From contig DXHY01000060.1 in assembly GCA_019113175.1 (NCBI GenBank), forward strand, positions 1 to 64,000: DNA of 64,000 bases. The letters are read 5' to 3'. The DNA is from Candidatus Eisenbergiella stercoravium. GTDB lineage: Bacteria > Bacillota > Clostridia > Lachnospirales > Lachnospiraceae. The notes beneath the pieces are model-generated. The model did not search any database. It saw only the letters and a list, made by a program, of their open reading frames with translations, and was not told the DNA's origin. Below, one piece after another: positions 60,854 to 64,000 of the stretch. The position numbers were made by a program, and so were the translations under genes. Each line of letters opens with the position of its first letter. Position 1 is the stretch's first letter.

Positions 60854-61570
60854 ATGAACATCGCAGTCTGCGACGATGAGGAAATACAGCGGAGCCTCTT
60901 AAAGGGGTATCTGGAAGCGTGGGCCGAAGCGGGCAGCCACGCTCTTTGTATTTCCCTGTTTTCCACAGGCAGACAGTTTCTGGAGAGCCTGAAGAAGACA
61001 CATTTTGATATTGTGCTTCTGGACATCCAGATGCCGGATATGGACGGGATGAGCGCGGCAAAAGCGCTGCGGGAGACAGATGATCAGATGGGGATTTTTT
61101 TCGTGACAGGTTACGAGGATTATCTGGTACAGGGCTATGAGGTGGAGGCCTTCCGTTATCTGATTAAGCCGGTATCGGAGGAGAAGCTCTGGACGGCACT
61201 GGATCAGTTCCTGAAGAAGAGAGGCGGGCAGAAGCGCATTCTGATGGCGGAGACGCCGGAGGGCATGCGGCGGGTGGACGCGGAGAAAATCTGTTATATG
61301 GAAGCCTTTGCACACAGCTGCGAGCTGCATACCCTGTCTGAATGCATCACCGTAAAAAGCGGCATTTCTGCCTTGGAGAAGGAAGCGCTCCGGCTTGGGA
61401 TTCCTCTTTTCCGGTGCCATCGTTCCTATGCGGTCAACATCGCGCAGATCAGGGCGATCGAACGGGAGGCGGCCCTGCTTTCAGACGGAAGCCGGATCCC
61501 GGTGAGCCGGAGGCTGTATCAGGAGCTGAACCGTCGTTTTATCGATTATTTCCTGAAAAGGGAGAGGTGA
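60854..61570 (+). CDS. LytTR-family response regulator (AgrA/VirR type)
   Basis: This 238-residue regulator has a receiver domain with acceptor D57 in IVLLDIQMPDMDG and a C-terminal LytTR DNA-binding domain from about residue 130. In it, KICYMEAFAHSCELHT, FRCHRSYAVNIAQIRAI and RIPVSRRLYQELN are the usual blocks. Such proteins bind paired direct repeats about two helical turns apart. Its gene overlaps or abuts a GHKL kinase gene. The VirR-box-like repeats at 49208 are the best candidate target in the window. Confidence 0.92.
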   Translation: MNIAVCDDEEIQRSLLKGYLEAWAEAGSHALCISLFSTGRQFLESLKKTHFDIVLLDIQMPDMDGMSAAKALRETDDQMGIFFVTGYEDYLVQGYEVEAFRYLIKPVSEEKLWTALDQFLKKRGGQKRILMAETPEGMRRVDAEKICYMEAFAHSCELHTLSECITVKSGISALEKEALRLGIPLFRCHRSYAVNIAQIRAIEREAALLSDGSRIPVSRRLYQELNRRFIDYFLKRER

Positions 61571-61581
61571 ACGGAACTGTT

Positions 61582-62370
61582 ATGACAGGATGGATCATTG
61601 GAGGACTTGTGCTTTTTGCGGCCGCGGACGCGGTCTTTCTTTTGTTCTGGGTGCCCCGTCTGGTGGACCGGAAGCTGGAGCACTTTCAAAGCGACCTCAT
61701 GGACAGGCACTACGACGAGGTGGAAAACATGTATCGCACCATGCGGGGCTGGCGGCATGATTACCATAATCATATCCAGGCCATGAAGGCTTATGCTGAG
61801 CTTGGAAAATATGAGGAGCTGATCGCCTATCTGGGACGGCTGGATGAAAATCTGTATCAGGTGGATACGGTGATAAAGACCGGAAATCTGATGATGGATG
61901 CCGTTCTGGGAAGCAAGCTGGGACTGATGAAAAAACGGGGGATACGGACGGATGTGACGGTTCATGTGCCGAAACGGATGAAGCTGACGGATATGGAGCT
62001 GTGTGTGCTGGTGGGAAATCTTCTGGACAACGCCATCGAAGCCTGTGAAGAGGTGGAAGAGGAGGAAAACCGTTTCATCCGGATCTATATGGACACCCTG
62101 CAGGAGCAGTTTTACCTTTCCGTCATGAACGGAATGAACGGCAGGGCACAGCGGAAGGGGACGGGCTTTGTGAGCCGCAAGCGTCCGGGCGGTCTGCCCG
62201 GCTTCGGCCTGCAGAGAGTGGACCGGATTGTGGAAAAATACGGCGGCTTTTTAAACCGGCAGACGGAGGAGGGGGTATTCGCCACGGAGATTATGCTGCC
62301 CCTTGCCGCCGGAGGCGGAGAGCGGGAAATCCGCGAAAAAAACGGCACGGAGAGAAAAGAAGATGACTGA
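61582..62370 (+). CDS. GHKL-domain sensor histidine kinase
   Basis: This 262-residue kinase has a single N-terminal hydrophobic segment (about residues 3-24, IIGGLVLFAAADAVFLLFW). The histidine motif RHDYHNHIQAMKAY has H59 as likely phospho-acceptor. A GHKL ATPase follows (LVGNLLDNAIEA, GLQRVDRIVEKYGG). It lacks the long multi-helix sensor of AgrC or VirS, so it may sense through a partner or within the membrane. A GTG at 61567 overlapping the regulator stop is an alternative start. It overlaps the next gene by 8 bp. Confidence 0.85.
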   Translation: MTGWIIGGLVLFAAADAVFLLFWVPRLVDRKLEHFQSDLMDRHYDEVENMYRTMRGWRHDYHNHIQAMKAYAELGKYEELIAYLGRLDENLYQVDTVIKTGNLMMDAVLGSKLGLMKKRGIRTDVTVHVPKRMKLTDMELCVLVGNLLDNAIEACEEVEEEENRFIRIYMDTLQEQFYLSVMNGMNGRAQRKGTGFVSRKRPGGLPGFGLQRVDRIVEKYGGFLNRQTEEGVFATEIMLPLAAGGGEREIREKNGTERKEDD

Positions 62371-63082
62371 CACAAAGACTGGATATACGACGCTGCTTCT
62401 GGATATGGACGGAACCTTTCTGGATTTTGAGGCGGCGGAAAAAAGCGCATTCAGGACGGCAATGATCCGGCATGGCTATCCGGCGGGAGAGCGGGAATAC
62501 GCCGTGTATGGAAAGATCAACCACGGGCTCTGGGAGGCGTTTGAACGGGGCGAGATCGATAAGCCCACGCTTCTTTCCACCCGGTTTGGAAGGCTGTTTG
62601 AGGCGCTTGGGATCAAAGGGGACGGAGCGGCCTTTGAACGGGAATATCAGGCGCTTCTGGGAGAGGGTGCGCAGCTGGTGGAGGGAGCAGAGGAGGTGCT
62701 TTCATACCTTGCGGAAAGATATGCCCTTTACGTGGTTACGAACGGTGTGGAACGTACCCAGAGGAACCGGCTGCGCCTGTCGGGGATCGACCGGTTCATG
62801 ACCGGCATTTTCATTTCCGGGACGATCGGCTGGCAGAAGCCGCAGAAGGAGTTCTTTGACTGCTGTTTTGAACGGATTCCAGGACTGGACAGGAGCCGGA
62901 CACTGATCATCGGAGATTCCCTGACCTCTGATATTCAGGGCGGCTTCAACGCCGGTATCGACACCTGCTGGTTCAACCCTAAGGGAAAGAAAAAGCCGGA
63001 GGGCTTTGGACGGACATGGGAGAAGGAAGCGCATCGGGATTTTGAAATCGGCAGCCTCTACGAGCTGAAGGAGCTGCTGTAG
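62363..63082 (+). CDS. HAD-family phosphatase, YjjG/YfnB type
   Basis: This 239-residue HAD hydrolase has motif I LLLDMDGTFLDFE (nucleophile Asp), motif II VVTNGVERTQ, the motif III lysine in GWQKPQKEFF and motif IV IIGDSLTSDIQGG. A helical cap follows motif I. This pattern matches YjjG/YfnB nucleotidases, which remove phosphate from non-canonical or pyrimidine nucleoside monophosphates. It overlaps the GHKL kinase gene by 8 bp and the opposing LysR gene by 25 bp. Confidence 0.88.
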   Translation: MTDTKTGYTTLLLDMDGTFLDFEAAEKSAFRTAMIRHGYPAGEREYAVYGKINHGLWEAFERGEIDKPTLLSTRFGRLFEALGIKGDGAAFEREYQALLGEGAQLVEGAEEVLSYLAERYALYVVTNGVERTQRNRLRLSGIDRFMTGIFISGTIGWQKPQKEFFDCCFERIPGLDRSRTLIIGDSLTSDIQGGFNAGIDTCWFNPKGKKKPEGFGRTWEKEAHRDFEIGSLYELKELL

Positions 63083-63972
63083 GAGCAGTCCGGTTCCGCC
63101 TGCGTCTGAAGATAGGAAAGAAACAGACGGGCAACGGTGGAAAGCCTGGCTGTCTGGCTGTGTACCGCCAGAATGCTGGAAACCAGCCGGTCATCCTGAA
63201 GAGGATGAATTTCGGTCCGGGAATTTCTGAGAAAGCTTCTGGAGGAGGCGGGAATGACGCCTACGCCAAGCCCGCAGTCCGCGAGTCTGGCCGCTGTTCT
63301 TGCGTCGTCTCCCAGACAGAAGCAGGAAAGGGTCAGGCCGTCCTGGGCTGCGGCTTCGGTGAGCGGCTTTTCCCACCGGCGGTACAGAATGAGGGGGAGC
63401 ATGGCAAGCTGTGTCAGAGAAATGCAGTCCGTCATGCACCCTGCTTCCACAAAGAACCGTTTCTCCCCGACGGCAAGAAGCGTTTCCCTGCAGAGAGGAA
63501 CGGAGACCAGATTTTTCGCCTCGAAGGGAGTACGGATGATGGCAAGGTCAAGAAGATTCGTGTGGAGCTGTTCCAGCAGCTGATAGGTATTGGCCTCAAA
63601 CAGCTCGAAGCGGACGGCGGGGTTCTGTGCATGAAAGCCCTGAATCCATTCCGGAAGCAGGCTGCTTCCCACGGAAGAGATCACGCCGAGGCGCAGGGCG
63701 CCCGTAACGCCGTCGCGGCAGTCGATGAGCTCTTTCCTGGTTACATCCGCCAGCTCCAGCAGGGTCACAGCCCGCTCATACAGAAGCCGTCCGGCCTCGG
63801 TCAGGATAATTTTTCTGGGGCCCCGTTCAAACAGGAGACAGCCAAATTCTTCCTCCAGCTGCTTCATCTGCGCGCTCAGAGGCGGCTGAGACAGATTCAG
63901 TTTTCTTGCGGCGCCGGATATGGTGCCTTCTTTTACCACCGTGACAAATTCGTTAAGCTGTTTCAATTCCAT
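63058..63972 (-). CDS. LysR-type transcriptional regulator
   Basis: This 304-residue LysR regulator has an N-terminal helix-turn-helix (MELKQLNEFVTVVKEG, then SGAARKLNLSQPPLSAQMKQLEEE) and a periplasmic-binding-fold effector domain. The minus-strand ATG at 63972 follows GGAAAGGAAAG. It converges with the HAD gene with a 25-bp overlap. Its target probably lies beyond the window, upstream of its own start. The Ser-rich C-terminus (SYSSSFSS) is unusual but short. Confidence 0.88.
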   Translation of the reverse strand: MELKQLNEFVTVVKEGTISGAARKLNLSQPPLSAQMKQLEEEFGCLLFERGPRKIILTEAGRLLYERAVTLLELADVTRKELIDCRDGVTGALRLGVISSVGSSLLPEWIQGFHAQNPAVRFELFEANTYQLLEQLHTNLLDLAIIRTPFEAKNLVSVPLCRETLLAVGEKRFFVEAGCMTDCISLTQLAMLPLILYRRWEKPLTEAAAQDGLTLSCFCLGDDARTAARLADCGLGVGVIPASSRSFLRNSRTEIHPLQDDRLVSSILAVHSQTARLSTVARLFLSYLQTQAEPDCSYSSSFSS

Positions 63973-64000
63973 GGCATTCTTTCCTTTCCCGTCAGGATGA

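Overview
The window looks like chromosome from an anaerobic gut Firmicute of the Lachnospiraceae type. Supporting signs are HemZ, the sporulation sigma factor SigH (TTG start), a cysteine T-box in front of cysE-cysS, Mini-RNase III, lipoprotein-dependent sugar importers that lack an ATPase gene, YesM/YesN-type two-component pairs, cysteine-type sulfatases and an Rpn-family remnant. Strong GGAGG-type ribosome binding sites occur throughout. Hand counts of single 60-base lines give roughly 50% GC in housekeeping parts and often 33-47% in the 35.3-45.6 kb block. No rRNA, tRNA, CRISPR array, insertion sequence or prophage was recognised.

Layout. 0-9 kb is a housekeeping core: relA (5' end cut off by the window), a glyoxalase-II-like hydrolase, hemZ, a broken flagellin gene, a small ribbon-helix-helix regulator, hisS and aspS. 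A deleted Rpn gene follows. 9.7-12.5 kb holds an aromatic amino acid decarboxylase divergent from a LysR regulator. 12.5-19.7 kb is one largely co-directional run: Cys T-box, cysE, cysS, mrnC, rlmB, a secreted SGNH hydrolase with a pentapeptide array, sigH and a barstar-esterase fusion. 19.8-22.8 kb has two small unknown or lipoprotein genes and a two-gene corrinoid operon.

22.8-60.7 kb is a long island for using host glycans. It contains a membrane-anchored GH20 hexosaminidase with an AraC regulator, a fucose operon (alcohol dehydrogenase, aldo-keto reductase, FucU, GH29), a secreted Asp/Gly-repeat protein with an ECF sigma factor and an RsgI-like anti-sigma factor, and a beta-glucuronidase. 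Then come two complete sensor/regulator/solute-binding-protein/two-permease systems. The first is followed by two sulfatases; the second is preceded by a GH29 fucosidase and a heterodimeric ABC exporter. A MarR-MFS pair sits between. 60.8-64 kb has a LytTR/GHKL two-component pair, a HAD phosphatase and a LysR regulator.

How the parts may work together (inference): an extracellular GH20 trims glycans, importers bring in oligosaccharides or sulfated and glucuronidated pieces, and cytoplasmic fucosidases, sulfatases and glucuronidase finish them. The most unusual signals are strings of short perfect hairpins packed in front of start codons (11.4, 12.8 and 26.7 kb, the last duplicated as an 87-bp tandem repeat), the barstar-esterase fusion, VirR-box-like direct repeats upstream of the ABC exporter, a flagellin interrupted by an in-frame amber codon, and an operator palindrome filling the promoter spacer of the ribbon-helix-helix gene.
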